DNA of 57,392 bases from assembly GCF_001598495.1 (NCBI RefSeq), contig NZ_BCZB01000011.1, positions 1 to 57,392 of the forward strand, given 5' to 3'. Positions 9,913 to 19,659 of the stretch are shown in pieces. Position 1 is the first letter of the stretch, and every line of letters starts with the position of its first letter. The DNA comes from Neokomagataea thailandica NBRC 106555. Lineage in GTDB: Bacteria; Pseudomonadota; Alphaproteobacteria; Acetobacterales; Acetobacteraceae. The translations under genes and the position numbers were made by a program. The notes under the pieces were generated by a model, which worked only from the letters and a program-made list of their open reading frames with translations, was not told the DNA's origin and did no database searches.

Positions 9913-10338
9913 ATGGCGACGCATAAAATACAGTTTCGCGTGTATTATGAAGATACGGATGCTGGGGGGATTGTTTATCACGCCCGTTATCTAGCTTTTG
10001 CGGAACGCGCCCGGAGTGAAGCCATGCGCTCGGCCAACGCGGCGGTGACGGATTTGCTCAAATCGGATGGGATTGGATTCGTCGTGCGGCAGGTTGGGGT
10101 GCGTTACCGTACGCCTTTGCGCCTAGAAGATGTGATGGAAGTGGAAACGGCTTTGGTCGCGTTAACGCCCGCGCGCTTGAAGTTGCAGCAAACAATCCGC
10201 AATGCGGAACGCTTGGAAGAGCAAGCCGTTATTTTGGACGTAGAATTAGCGTGTATTGAAATGGATACGCTTAAACCTGCTCGAATTCCGCCACATTGGT
10301 GTGACGCTATACGAAAATTGGAAGCGGGAGAGCACTGA
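9913..10338 (+). CDS. ybgC: Tol-Pal-associated acyl-CoA thioesterase YbgC
   Basis: Hot-dog-fold thioesterase of 141 residues. The active-site segment YYEDTDAGGIVYH has the catalytic Asp at 16 and the family signature that follows it (ARYLAFAERAR). YbgC hydrolyses short-chain or phospholipid-linked acyl-CoA esters at the inner face of the membrane and is regularly the first gene of tol-pal operons, as here. tolQ starts 81 bases downstream. The physiological substrate is not evident from sequence. Confidence 0.93.
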   Translation: MATHKIQFRVYYEDTDAGGIVYHARYLAFAERARSEAMRSANAAVTDLLKSDGIGFVVRQVGVRYRTPLRLEDVMEVETALVALTPARLKLQQTIRNAERLEEQAVILDVELACIEMDTLKPARIPPHWCDAIRKLEAGEH

Positions 10339-10419
10339 CCCACTTTTCTGTTTCCGCCTTAAGTGTCATGGAAGGTTCTGACCCGTAAAAACAATGCCGG
10401 ATCAGGACAGGAGAATATT

Positions 10420-11151
10420 GTGGATCATGACGTGACTTCGAGCGCGCTAGGAGCGGTCGGTGCGGCTGGACTATCGCCGTTAGACTTGTTTCTGCACGCT
10501 TCCATCGTCGTCAAATTGGTGATGATCGGGCTGATCCTGTGCAGCGCCGGTGTCTGGGCGATTATTGCGGAGAAGTTTTTCTTGCTGCGCCGTGTGAACC
10601 GTGAGGCTACGGCCTTTGAAGACCGCTTTTGGTCCGGTGGTTCTTTAGACGAACTGTACGAATCTGATGGTGCGCGTCCGACACATCCTTTAGCGGCTGT
10701 TTTCGGTGCAGCGATGGGTGAGTGGCGCCGTTCTGCGCGTATTACCGGCATTGATTTGGTGCATGGTGGCGTGAAGGACCGTGTGGACCGTGCGATTAGC
10801 ATTACGGTTGGCCGTGAGAATGACCGATTGGGTGCGCGCTTGGTGTTCTTGGCAACGATTGGCCCCGTTGCACCGTTTGTCGGGCTGTTCGGGACGGTAT
10901 GGGGCATTATGCATGCCTTTGGGTCCATTGCCGCGATGCACAATACGAATCTTTCCGTTGTGGCACCCGGTATTTCCGAGGCGCTTTTTGCAACGGCTAT
11001 TGGTCTCGTAACGGCTATTCCCGCTTATGTAGCGTATAACGTGACGGGCGCGGCATTGGATCGTTTTTCTGACCGTATGGATGCGTTTGGCACAGAGTTC
11101 GCGGCCATTCTGTCCCGCCAGTCTGAAGAGCGTTCAGAAGGGAAGAGCTGA
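10420..11151 (+). CDS. tolQ: Tol-Pal system protein TolQ
   Basis: Inner-membrane proton-channel subunit of the Tol motor (MotA/ExbB family), 243 residues. Three membrane spans are visible: about 20-50 (LHASIVVKLVMIGLILCS), about 140-170 and about 178-205. The family block PFVGLFGTVWGIMHAF lies at the start of the second. I use the GTG at 10420 because AGGAG lies 7 bases upstream and the length fits; an in-frame ATG at 10363 has no ribosome site. It partners TolR, which follows 3 bases later. Confidence 0.94.
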   Translation: MDHDVTSSALGAVGAAGLSPLDLFLHASIVVKLVMIGLILCSAGVWAIIAEKFFLLRRVNREATAFEDRFWSGGSLDELYESDGARPTHPLAAVFGAAMGEWRRSARITGIDLVHGGVKDRVDRAISITVGRENDRLGARLVFLATIGPVAPFVGLFGTVWGIMHAFGSIAAMHNTNLSVVAPGISEALFATAIGLVTAIPAYVAYNVTGAALDRFSDRMDAFGTEFAAILSRQSEERSEGKS

Positions 11152-11154
11152 ACC

Positions 11155-11595
11155 ATGGGCATGTCCGCAGGAGGAGGTGCGCGCAGAGGAGGCCGGAGGC
11201 GGAATCGCGCGTCATCTGAAATTAACGTCACACCTTTGGTGGATGTCATGCTGGTGTTGCTCATCATCTTTATGGTGACGGCGCCGATGATGACCAGTGG
11301 TGTGAATGTTGATTTGCCCAAGACGGATGCCAGCCCTGTGAATGCGGATACGAAACCGATTACGGTTTCTCTCCGTGGGGATGGCTCCATTTATTTGGGT
11401 GATGATGCTGTATCGGGGGATCAGCTTGTGGCGCAGTTGAAAGTACTGGCGCAGGATGACCCGAATCACCGTATTTTTGTGCGCGGTGATGCGCACATTG
11501 ATTATGGCCGTGTCATGCAGGTCATGGGGCAAATTACGTCTGGCGGGTTTACGCATGTGGCGTTGTTGGCTCAGCAGCCGCAGAGCGGTCCTTAA
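11155..11595 (+). CDS. tolR: Tol-Pal system protein TolR
   Basis: ExbD-family partner of TolQ, 146 residues. A basic cytoplasmic N-terminus (rich in Arg and Gly) precedes one transmembrane helix at 29-46. The proton-carrying Asp is residue 30 in PLVDVMLVLLIIFMVT. A periplasmic domain of about 95 residues follows, with DGSIYLGDDAV and the VRGDAHIDYGRVMQVM pattern typical of TolR. A second ATG lies two codons downstream and could also be used. Confidence 0.95.
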   Translation: MGMSAGGGARRGGRRRNRASSEINVTPLVDVMLVLLIIFMVTAPMMTSGVNVDLPKTDASPVNADTKPITVSLRGDGSIYLGDDAVSGDQLVAQLKVLAQDDPNHRIFVRGDAHIDYGRVMQVMGQITSGGFTHVALLAQQPQSGP

Positions 11596-11609
11596 AAGGA
11601 GCCTACCCG

Positions 11610-12605
11610 GTGGCTTTTTCCCGCCGCTCGGATCGCCGGCGTTTTCGCGGCGCGCTTCTGGCTTCGGTTGGGGCGCATGGCGCTCTGATCGTGTATTTGT
11701 TGGTGACGATCCCGTTTTCCAAACCCCCTGAGCCGCCGGAACCACCGGCGGTTGAGATGCAGTTTGAACCGGCAGGCCCACCGACGCATCCTATAAAAGC
11801 GGATCATCCGGCACCGAAGCCAGCCCCTGCGCCGGCTCCGGTTCGTAATGATGCGCCCCCCGCGCCGACACCGCCAGAAAAGGCGCCAACGGAGGAGCCA
11901 CCGCCGCCCCCTCCGCCGCCGCAGGCTGTGCCCCCCCCGCCGGAGAGCAAGCCCACGCCGTTGCCGCCTCTGAAGCTGCCGCCAAAGGTCACGACGCCGG
12001 AGCCATCCCCGACGCCTGCTGCTCCGCCGCGTCCATCGCCTCCCTCAGAGTCGAAGATGGTGTCACCGCCATCACCGCAGACGCAGAAGGTGGATACGCT
12101 GCCTGATACGCCGAAATTCTCGCATATCACGCAGGATCATCCGACGAAGAATGCGCAGCCGGATAGTCATTCGCTTTTAGCGACGCTGGACAGCTTCCGG
12201 GCGGATCAAAAGCAGACACATGCAGCGCATGCACGGGCGAACCCGCCGCAAGGTGGAGCGCCAGATGGTGGTGGGGTGCCGAATGGTGACATCACGAAGG
12301 CGCTTAGCCTTGGTGATCAGAAGGCCATAGGTGCGTCCGTACGCCGTTGTTATACGGAAGATACGGAAGCGCGGAACTATGCCAGTTTCACGGCGCATAT
12401 GATCGTCACCATTGATGCGCAGGGTGAAGCGCGCTTGGCACGTTTTGCGCCAGAAACGGCGGCGCGTGCGGCGAGTGATCCGTCTTATCGTGTGTTGGCT
12501 GAACGGGCACGGGATGCGGTGTTAAGCCCGACCTGTGCACATCTTCCTATTCCTGGAAACTTGTTGGGCAAGACGCATGAGTTGCGTTTTGTGTTCCGAC
12601 CATAA
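11610..12605 (+). CDS. tolA: TolA-like envelope-spanning protein with proline-rich stalk
   Basis: Position between tolR and tolB, one N-terminal membrane span (about 14-36) and a C-terminal globular domain (about 235-331, with one Cys pair CYTED...CAHL) identify TolA. Its stalk should connect TolQR to Pal across the periplasm. Unlike the long Ala/Lys helix of enterobacterial TolA, residues 40-175 are mostly Pro with Glu/Lys/Ala, including runs of six or more prolines, more like TonB. The start is GTG at 11610 with AAGGAG 8 bases upstream. The 331-residue length is reasonable. Assignment relies mainly on context plus architecture. Confidence 0.88.
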   Translation: MAFSRRSDRRRFRGALLASVGAHGALIVYLLVTIPFSKPPEPPEPPAVEMQFEPAGPPTHPIKADHPAPKPAPAPAPVRNDAPPAPTPPEKAPTEEPPPPPPPPQAVPPPPESKPTPLPPLKLPPKVTTPEPSPTPAAPPRPSPPSESKMVSPPSPQTQKVDTLPDTPKFSHITQDHPTKNAQPDSHSLLATLDSFRADQKQTHAAHARANPPQGGAPDGGGVPNGDITKALSLGDQKAIGASVRRCYTEDTEARNYASFTAHMIVTIDAQGEARLARFAPETAARAASDPSYRVLAERARDAVLSPTCAHLPIPGNLLGKTHELRFVFRP

Positions 12606-12624
12606 TTTTTGAAGGGTAACCTGA

Positions 12625-13977
12625 ATGTCCTTCCTGTCTGATCGTGACGCTGAGACACTGAGTGCTGTTTTCTCCCGCCGTAAGGTTTTAGCCGCAACGG
12701 CAGGGGGGCTGATGGTCTCTCCATTAGCGGCTTTCGCGCAAAGTGCTGCGGCACCGGGTGAAGCTGAGATTACGGTGGATCAAGCGCGACAAGCGCCGAT
12801 CCCCATTGTGGTGCCGAGTTTTGGTGCGGGGTTGGGTGCGCAGATTTCGGGGGTTATTGCCTCTGATTTGAGCAGCACGGGTCTGTTTAAGGTGATGGAT
12901 GGCAGTGTGCCGCCGGGTTCCACGCCTGATTTTGCCGGGCTGAAGGCACAGGGCGTCCGTGCTGCTGTTGCGGGCCAGGCGATTGGCAGTGATAGCGTTC
13001 GTGTGGAAATGCGTTTGTGGGATGTGGTTGCTGGTCAGCAATTACAGGGCACGGCGTATACGGCGTCTCAACTGAATTGGCGGCGCATCGCACACATTAT
13101 TGCTGATGTGATTTATGAGCGCATGTTGGGTGAGAAGGGGTATTTTGATACTCGTATCGCTTATATTGCGCGCACGGGGCCGCGTCGTCATCAGATCACG
13201 CGTTTGGCTCTGATGGATCAGGACGGCTACAACCAGCGCATGCTGACGGGTGGGCAGTGGCTGACATTGACGCCGCGCTTTAATCCGGTGCGTGATCAAA
13301 TTGCATTTATGTCTTACGCGAATAACCGCCCGCGTGTGTATCTGTTCGACTTGGGTTCTGGCCGTCAGCAAGTGCTTGGTGCGTTTGATGGTATTTCGTT
13401 TGCGCCACGTTTTGCGCCGGATGGGCAGCAGGTTGTGCTTTCTGCTACGCGTGGGAGTGGTTCAGACCTTTATGCTGTGGATTTGGCCTCTGGCGGGAAG
13501 CGTCAGCTGACCAATTCTGGCGGAGCGATTGATACAAGCCCATGCTTTAGCCCCGATGGCAAACAGATCGTCTTTACGTCAGATCGTGGTGGTAGCCCGC
13601 AGCTTTACGTCATGAGTGCTTCTGGCGGTGGGGCGCAGCGTATTTCGTATGGTTCGGGCCAGTATGGATCACCGGTATGGTCACCACGCGGTGACTTGAT
13701 CGCGTTTACGCGTATTGGCGGTGGTGGCTTCTCTCTGGGCGTGATGAATCCAGATGGTACGGGCGAGCGTATTTTGACCAAGGGTTTCACGGTTGAGTCG
13801 CCGACTTTCTGCCCGAATGGTCGTGTTTTAGCTTTCTGCCGTCAGACGGCTTCGGGGGCTGGAGGTGCGGGTTTCTCCTCCGGGATTGGTACGATTGATA
13901 TCACTGGGTTTAATGAGCGCCTGTTGCACACGGGCACGGGAGCCTCTGACCCAGCATGGTCTCCGTTGAATGGTTAA
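12625..13977 (+). CDS. tolB: Tol-Pal system beta-propeller protein TolB
   Basis: Periplasmic propeller that contacts Pal and TolA. The 450-residue protein has an amino-terminal alpha/beta domain (about 45-170) and then a six-bladed propeller with repeated FSPDG-like strands (for example CFSPDGKQIVFTSDRGG and SPVWSPRGDLIAFTR). The export signal is notable: residues 16-21 read FSRRKV, part of SRRKVLAATAGG, followed by a mild hydrophobic stretch and AFAQS, which fits a twin-arginine signal. It lies 19 bases after tolA. Confidence 0.95.
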   Translation: MSFLSDRDAETLSAVFSRRKVLAATAGGLMVSPLAAFAQSAAAPGEAEITVDQARQAPIPIVVPSFGAGLGAQISGVIASDLSSTGLFKVMDGSVPPGSTPDFAGLKAQGVRAAVAGQAIGSDSVRVEMRLWDVVAGQQLQGTAYTASQLNWRRIAHIIADVIYERMLGEKGYFDTRIAYIARTGPRRHQITRLALMDQDGYNQRMLTGGQWLTLTPRFNPVRDQIAFMSYANNRPRVYLFDLGSGRQQVLGAFDGISFAPRFAPDGQQVVLSATRGSGSDLYAVDLASGGKRQLTNSGGAIDTSPCFSPDGKQIVFTSDRGGSPQLYVMSASGGGAQRISYGSGQYGSPVWSPRGDLIAFTRIGGGGFSLGVMNPDGTGERILTKGFTVESPTFCPNGRVLAFCRQTASGAGGAGFSSGIGTIDITGFNERLLHTGTGASDPAWSPLNG

Positions 13978-14384
13978 AGAGTCGTTTAAGATGTTGGGCG
14001 GGATCTTTTAGGAAATCCCGCTATGGACCCACTGCGGAGCAGCTCCGCAGTGGGTGCATGTTACTCGGGTGATATTCTGTGTGATTGCTCAGAAAACGGC
14101 AGTTTTCAGGGGGTGATCTGTGACAATAAAGAGACATTTTCATCGTCGTGTCATGTGTTTAGCATAGCATGTGCCGTGGGAATCGTTTTGCCGCAATAAC
14201 AGTGCTTGACCGTTGATTTGAGTCATGAGTATGGGCGTTTGTGACCAACGTTTTTTACAGTGGATAGTACGGCGGCAGGCATTGCAGTCGGGTTATCAGG
14301 GAAGGGAGACGTGGTCCCGCTTTCCGCGATTTTAGTCGCTCTTAATGGTCCCATATCTGGGGCCGCTCTCAGGATTTGAGAAAC
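13978..14384 (+). other. tolB-pal intergenic region with two strong hairpins and a separate promoter
   Basis: The 407-bp gap starts with a 7-bp stem GCGGGAT/ATCCCGC (13998-14021), then a perfect 13-bp stem with a 3-base loop at 14027-14055 (arm ACCCACTGCGGAG). Neither has a U-run, so they may be protein-independent pause sites or RNA-end stabilisers rather than classical terminators. A weaker GAAAAC/GTTTTC hairpin follows near 14094-14109. Farther on is the candidate pal promoter. I see no coding frame. Confidence 0.6.
14206..14235 (+). promoter_or_regulatory. Candidate sigma-70-type promoter for pal
   Basis: TTGACC at 14206-14211 and TATGGG at 14230-14235 are separated by 18 bases. They sit about 150 bases before the pal start codon and beyond the hairpins that follow tolB, so pal may be expressed separately. 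Only the -35 is a good match. Confidence 0.35.
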
Positions 14385-14870
14385 ATGAAGTTCAAGGTCT
14401 TTGGTGCGCTGGGTTTGGCGCTTGTTCTCGCTGCGTGTTCTGATGGCAATACCAATGCTGGTAACGCGACAGGTGCTGCAACGGCAGCCGTCGCACCGGA
14501 AGCCGGTCCAGTTCCGGGCAGCGAAGCTGACTTGGTTGCAAATGTGGGTGACCGCGTTTTCTTCCCGCTCAATTACTCTCAGTTGACGGATGAAGCACGC
14601 GCAACGTTGGACAAGCAAGTGGCTTGGTTGGCGAAGTACCCACAGGTCACAATCCAGCTTGCTGGTAACTGTGATGACCGTGGCACGGAAGAATACAACA
14701 TTGCTCTGGGCCAGCGCCGTGCGAATGCCGCACGTGATTATTTGGTGGCCAAGGGTGTGAGCGCTTCGCGTATCAGCACGATCTCTTACGGTAAGGATCG
14801 CCCAACAGCTGATGGTGACGATGATGCATCATGGACGCAAAACCGTAACGCAATTACGTCTGTTAAGTAA
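14385..14870 (+). CDS. pal: Peptidoglycan-associated lipoprotein Pal
   Basis: Outer-membrane lipoprotein that binds peptidoglycan and is recycled by TolB/TolA. In the 161-residue product the signal ends in LAAC with lipidated Cys18. A short linker follows, then an OmpA-like domain (about 55-161) carrying the binding segment GNCDDRGTEEYNIALGQRRA. I start at the ATG at 14385; a TTG 9 bases upstream is in frame but lacks support. It is followed by a strong terminator. Confidence 0.96.
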   Translation: MKFKVFGALGLALVLAACSDGNTNAGNATGAATAAVAPEAGPVPGSEADLVANVGDRVFFPLNYSQLTDEARATLDKQVAWLAKYPQVTIQLAGNCDDRGTEEYNIALGQRRANAARDYLVAKGVSASRISTISYGKDRPTADGDDDASWTQNRNAITSVK

Positions 14871-14893
14871 TCGTTTTACGCTGTTTATGCGTT

Positions 14894-14932
14894 AAAAAGA
14901 GGCCGGGGGAGTGATCCCTCGGCCTCTTTTTT
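14894..14932 (+). terminator. Rho-independent terminator after pal
   Basis: An 8-bp perfect stem AGAGGCCG/CGGCCTCT is extended by GGG/CCC and followed by six T residues. It has an A-run in front, so it could work in both directions. It lies 24 bases past the pal stop and is the clearest intrinsic terminator of the left half. Confidence 0.9.
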
Positions 14933-15033
14933 GTCAGGAAGGCATTGCTCCGCGCCTGATTTCGGACCAGTTTTTACGTATTTTTATGTGTAATGATCTT
15001 TTGACGAAAACACGATGTGGTGTGGAGGGGCTC

Positions 15034-15927
15034 TTGGTTCAGTTTTTCTCGTGGCGGTCGCTGCTGTTAGCGGGTGCTCTTATGTGTGTGTCGCCTTGGG
15101 CTGCGGCGCAGGATGCGCCTGATGCAGGGGATGTTATGTCCTCACGTGAAGCGATTGCGCTGCAAAATCAGGTTGCGGCGTTACGTCAGCAATTGTCGCA
15201 AGTTCAGAATGCAGCCTCTTTGTCTCCGCCAACGGCGTCAGGGACTGCGCCAAGTGTGACGGCGGGGGGTGTGAGTGGTGATCTGACGGCTCAGCTTTTG
15301 CAGCGTGTGTCTGCTTTGGAGGAGCAAAACCGCCAGATGCGTGGTGAGGTGGATCAGTTGTCCAACACGTTGAAAACGACGCAAGAGACGCTCTCGAAGC
15401 AGATTTCAGACATGCAATTTGCCGCGCAAAATGGTGCGGGCGCTGCGAGTGGCGCTGTTGCAGGGGCTGCAACGAGTACGGCTTCATCTGCCGTGGTGAC
15501 GCCAAAAGCAGATCCTGCCCCCGCATCGGATGCTACGCCTAAAACGGCTTTGGAAGCACTACATCTCGGTAATGCGGCGCTGCGTGCAGGACATTATACC
15601 GAGGCAGAAAGCGATGCACGATTTGCGGTAAAGACGGCAAAATCTGTGCAGGGGCGCATGGATGCTCAGTTCCTGCTTGCTCAGTCTTTGGCGGGGCAAA
15701 AGCAATATCGTGATTCGGCTGTGGCGTATTACGATGCGTATGGAAAGTTGCCGAAATCGGCTAAAGCGCAGGACTCTTTGTTGGGTGTGGCAGCGTCTTT
15801 AATCGCGCTGGGGGATAAAGCTTCAGCCTGTCAGGCTCTGGATAAATTGAAGGCAGAATTCCCGTCTCCAGAAGCGCGTGTGAAAGCGGCTATGGCAACG
15901 TTCCGTGGTCGTGCTGCCTGCCACTAA
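15034..15927 (+). CDS. cpoB: Cell division coordinator CpoB / YbgF-like periplasmic protein
   Basis: Periplasmic partner of TolA that couples envelope constriction to peptidoglycan synthesis. The 297-residue product shows a signal peptide (SWRSLLLAGALMCVSPWAAA, cut near AQD). A coiled coil follows (about 45-135, rich in Gln/Leu, with LQNQVAALRQQLSQ), then an Ala/Thr linker and a TPR-type C-terminus (about 180-297, with ALRAGHYTEAESDARFAV). I chose the TTG at 15034 because GGAGG lies just upstream and the signal peptide begins at once; an ATG at 14986 would add 16 unlikely residues. It ends the tol-pal group. Confidence 0.85.
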   Translation: MVQFFSWRSLLLAGALMCVSPWAAAQDAPDAGDVMSSREAIALQNQVAALRQQLSQVQNAASLSPPTASGTAPSVTAGGVSGDLTAQLLQRVSALEEQNRQMRGEVDQLSNTLKTTQETLSKQISDMQFAAQNGAGAASGAVAGAATSTASSAVVTPKADPAPASDATPKTALEALHLGNAALRAGHYTEAESDARFAVKTAKSVQGRMDAQFLLAQSLAGQKQYRDSAVAYYDAYGKLPKSAKAQDSLLGVAASLIALGDKASACQALDKLKAEFPSPEARVKAAMATFRGRAACH

Positions 15928-15934
15928 GTACGTG

Positions 15935-17173
15935 ATGGATGGCCGGATTTCTGCCCGCGAATTTGCGGTGTGTATGGAGGCTTTGGGGCCATTTTTGCCG
16001 GATGTTCCTGAAGCCCCAATGGCTGTCGCCGTATCTGGTGGAGCGGATTCCATGGCGCTTGCGTGGTTGATGCGGCGCTGGCGGCGGCATGTTGTGGCGT
16101 TTGTGGTGGATCACGGACTGCGCGTTGAAGCGGCGGCGGAAGCCGCTTTGACAGAGGAACGATTAGGGAAGATGGGCATTGAGGCGCAGGTGTTGCGGCT
16201 TGCTCCTTTTCCATCAGGTCGTGTGCAGGAGCGCGCGCGGGCGGCACGTTTTGCCGCTTTAGAGGCTGCTTGTGTGGAGCGGGGCTGTGTTGATGTGGTG
16301 TTGGGGCATCATCAGCATGATCAAGATGAAACGATATGGATGCGTCGGGAGCGTGTGGGAGCGGCGCCTGTTAGTGTTGGTCTGCGAGGGATGGCGGCAG
16401 AAGTTTTGCGGGGTAGAGTGCGCGTGCTGCGGCCTCTTTTATCGTTCCCGCCGGAGCGTATGCGGGCGACATTGCGGGCTGAATCTTTGCCATGGGTGGA
16501 AGACCCTTCCAATCAAAATAGGCGCTTTGAGCGCGTGCGCTGGCGGCAAGATTTGACGGGTGGGATGCGTGAGGAAGCGCGCATGCTTCAGCGTGAGTCG
16601 CAGAGTGTGAATGTTGCGTACGCGCAGAGTTTGGCGGTGTGTATGGCGCGTTCTGTTGTATGGCATCCGGCTGGGTGGTGCCATGTGCTGTTAGACAGCA
16701 TTGGCAGCCGGGAGTTGATGGCGCAGCTTTTAGCGGAATTGATTCGTATGGTGGCAGGCGGAGCGTACCGGCCAGCGCGAGATGCGGTGGAGCGTCTTGT
16801 TACGCGTGGGGAAGGGACGTTGGGTGGTGTTGTTCTGAGGCGTGCTGGGCGTTTTGGGGATGGGATCATTATGTTCCGTGAAGAGCGTGCCGTTGCTGGG
16901 GCTGTACCGGCTGTATCTGGTGTATTGTGGGATGGCCGGTGGATTGTGCCGGAGAGTAGTGCGCCAGAGGAGGCGGATGGCGCTGTGGCAGGGCTTTATA
17001 TTGCCAAGCTGGGGGATCATGCAGCGCGTTTTGATGCGCGGCATTTAGGGATGCCTTCCGCAGCATTACGTGTTTTGCCGGGGCTGTATCGGGGGGATTG
17101 CTTGCTGCGTGTGCCGGTGTGGTGTGGTGGTGATTTGGCGTTGATCTGGTCTTCTGGTGGCCCCATTACATAA
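15935..17173 (+). CDS. tilS: tRNA(Ile) lysidine synthetase TilS
   Basis: Adds lysine to C34 of the AUA-reading tRNA-Ile, changing its codon and amino-acid identity. The PP-loop AVSGGADSMAL is at about 32-42 and is followed by VVDHGLR and the family GHHQHDQDET block. The C-terminal half is divergent, as is usual for the family. The start is uncertain: I give the ATG at 15935. The frame is open back to 15905 inside cpoB, and neither position has a good ribosome site. The 412-residue length is normal. Confidence 0.9.
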   Translation: MDGRISAREFAVCMEALGPFLPDVPEAPMAVAVSGGADSMALAWLMRRWRRHVVAFVVDHGLRVEAAAEAALTEERLGKMGIEAQVLRLAPFPSGRVQERARAARFAALEAACVERGCVDVVLGHHQHDQDETIWMRRERVGAAPVSVGLRGMAAEVLRGRVRVLRPLLSFPPERMRATLRAESLPWVEDPSNQNRRFERVRWRQDLTGGMREEARMLQRESQSVNVAYAQSLAVCMARSVVWHPAGWCHVLLDSIGSRELMAQLLAELIRMVAGGAYRPARDAVERLVTRGEGTLGGVVLRRAGRFGDGIIMFREERAVAGAVPAVSGVLWDGRWIVPESSAPEEADGAVAGLYIAKLGDHAARFDARHLGMPSAALRVLPGLYRGDCLLRVPVWCGGDLALIWSSGGPIT

Positions 17174-17193
17174 AAATATCCGGCAAAAAAGTG

Positions 17194-17304
17194 CCATAAA
17201 GCTATTTTAAGGTGCTTTATGGGGTGGGAACATGAGCGGAAGAGCCTATGTTAACACCATTGGGGGAATGTTCACGCTGGGGTTCTAGCGTGATGATGGT
17301 TCCC
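17194..17304 (+). other. Structured leader of ftsH
   Basis: Between tilS and ftsH lies a perfect 9-bp stem CCATAAAGC/GCTTTATGG (17194-17222). A set of overlapping pairings follows: a CACGCT/AGCGTG hairpin (17273-17292), ACCAT/ATGGT (17256-17260 with 17296-17300), and GGGAAC/GTTCCC (17226-17231 with 17299-17304). The last two share bases and so compete, right in front of the ftsH start. This may be a regulatory leader; no known RNA class was recognised. Confidence 0.35.
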
Positions 17305-17323
17305 GAAGATGACAGAGAACGAC

Positions 17324-19228
<1,905 letters not shown>

Positions 19229-19255
19229 GCGGCCTTTGCTTGTGCTGAGATAAGG

Positions 19256-19290
19256 AAAGCCCCGTTGGCCTGTGCCGGCGGGGCTTTTTT
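19256..19290 (+). terminator. Rho-independent terminator after ftsH
   Basis: The stem AAGCCCCG with CGGGGCTT, followed by a T-run, starts about 28 bases past the ftsH stop. It is a textbook intrinsic terminator. Confidence 0.88.
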
Positions 19291-19292
19291 GT

Positions 19293-19503
19293 GTTCGAAA
19301 AAGAAGCAAAAACCTGATTTTTTAAGAAGGGAGTTGGAGCGGGCGTTACGATCGGGGCTATCAGGTATGGCGCGATAGGTGCTCGCGTGAACGAAAAAAC
19401 ATCAGTTGCGTTGAAGTTTGCAGCACAAGGGGAATGTCCCGGCAGATAGGCTTGTATATTTTTAAAAGGCTTCTGCTTCTTTTCTTCAGAAAAAATGGGA
19501 GTT
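19293..19503. repeat. AT-rich inverted-repeat element, copy 2
   Basis: The left end GAAAAAGAAGCAAAAA (19297-19312) matches the block at 9744-9759. The right end, CTGCTTCTTTTCTTCAG (19472-19488) plus AAAAAATGGGAGTTC, matches the complement of the same copy-1 end. The two ends thus face each other around about 155 bp of unique sequence, longer than in copy 1. This suggests a decayed palindromic intergenic element, possibly family-wide in this genome. Confidence 0.5.
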
Positions 19504-19659
19504 CTTTAAGCGGGAGTGTGCAGAACATGTTTAAAAGACGAGAGAGACCGCTTTAGCGCGCATCTTCAGTGAAAGATTAGCCTGTGTGCTACTTTTAATG
19601 GACCGCAAACCGCTCTAAGAGCCCTGAGAACGGGTGTATGACGCAGAAAGACAAAAGAC

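Larger units (their letters stand above)
19229..19659. other. ftsH-glmM intergenic region
   Basis: The 431-bp gap contains the ftsH terminator and two oppositely facing copies of the AT-rich repeat (listed separately), with about 140 bases of unremarkable sequence between them. In many bacteria folP (dihydropteroate synthase) sits between ftsH and glmM; I find no coding frame or remnant of it here. glmM must have its promoter in the last 150 bases, but no clear hexamers stand out. Confidence 0.5.

Noticed and set aside
11804-12130. Glycine-rich minus-strand frame opposite tolA
   Set aside because: It is the antisense of the proline codons in tolA and has no start site or homology.
19229-19659. 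Remnant of folP between ftsH and glmM
   Set aside because: No dihydropteroate synthase motif or long frame appears on either strand.
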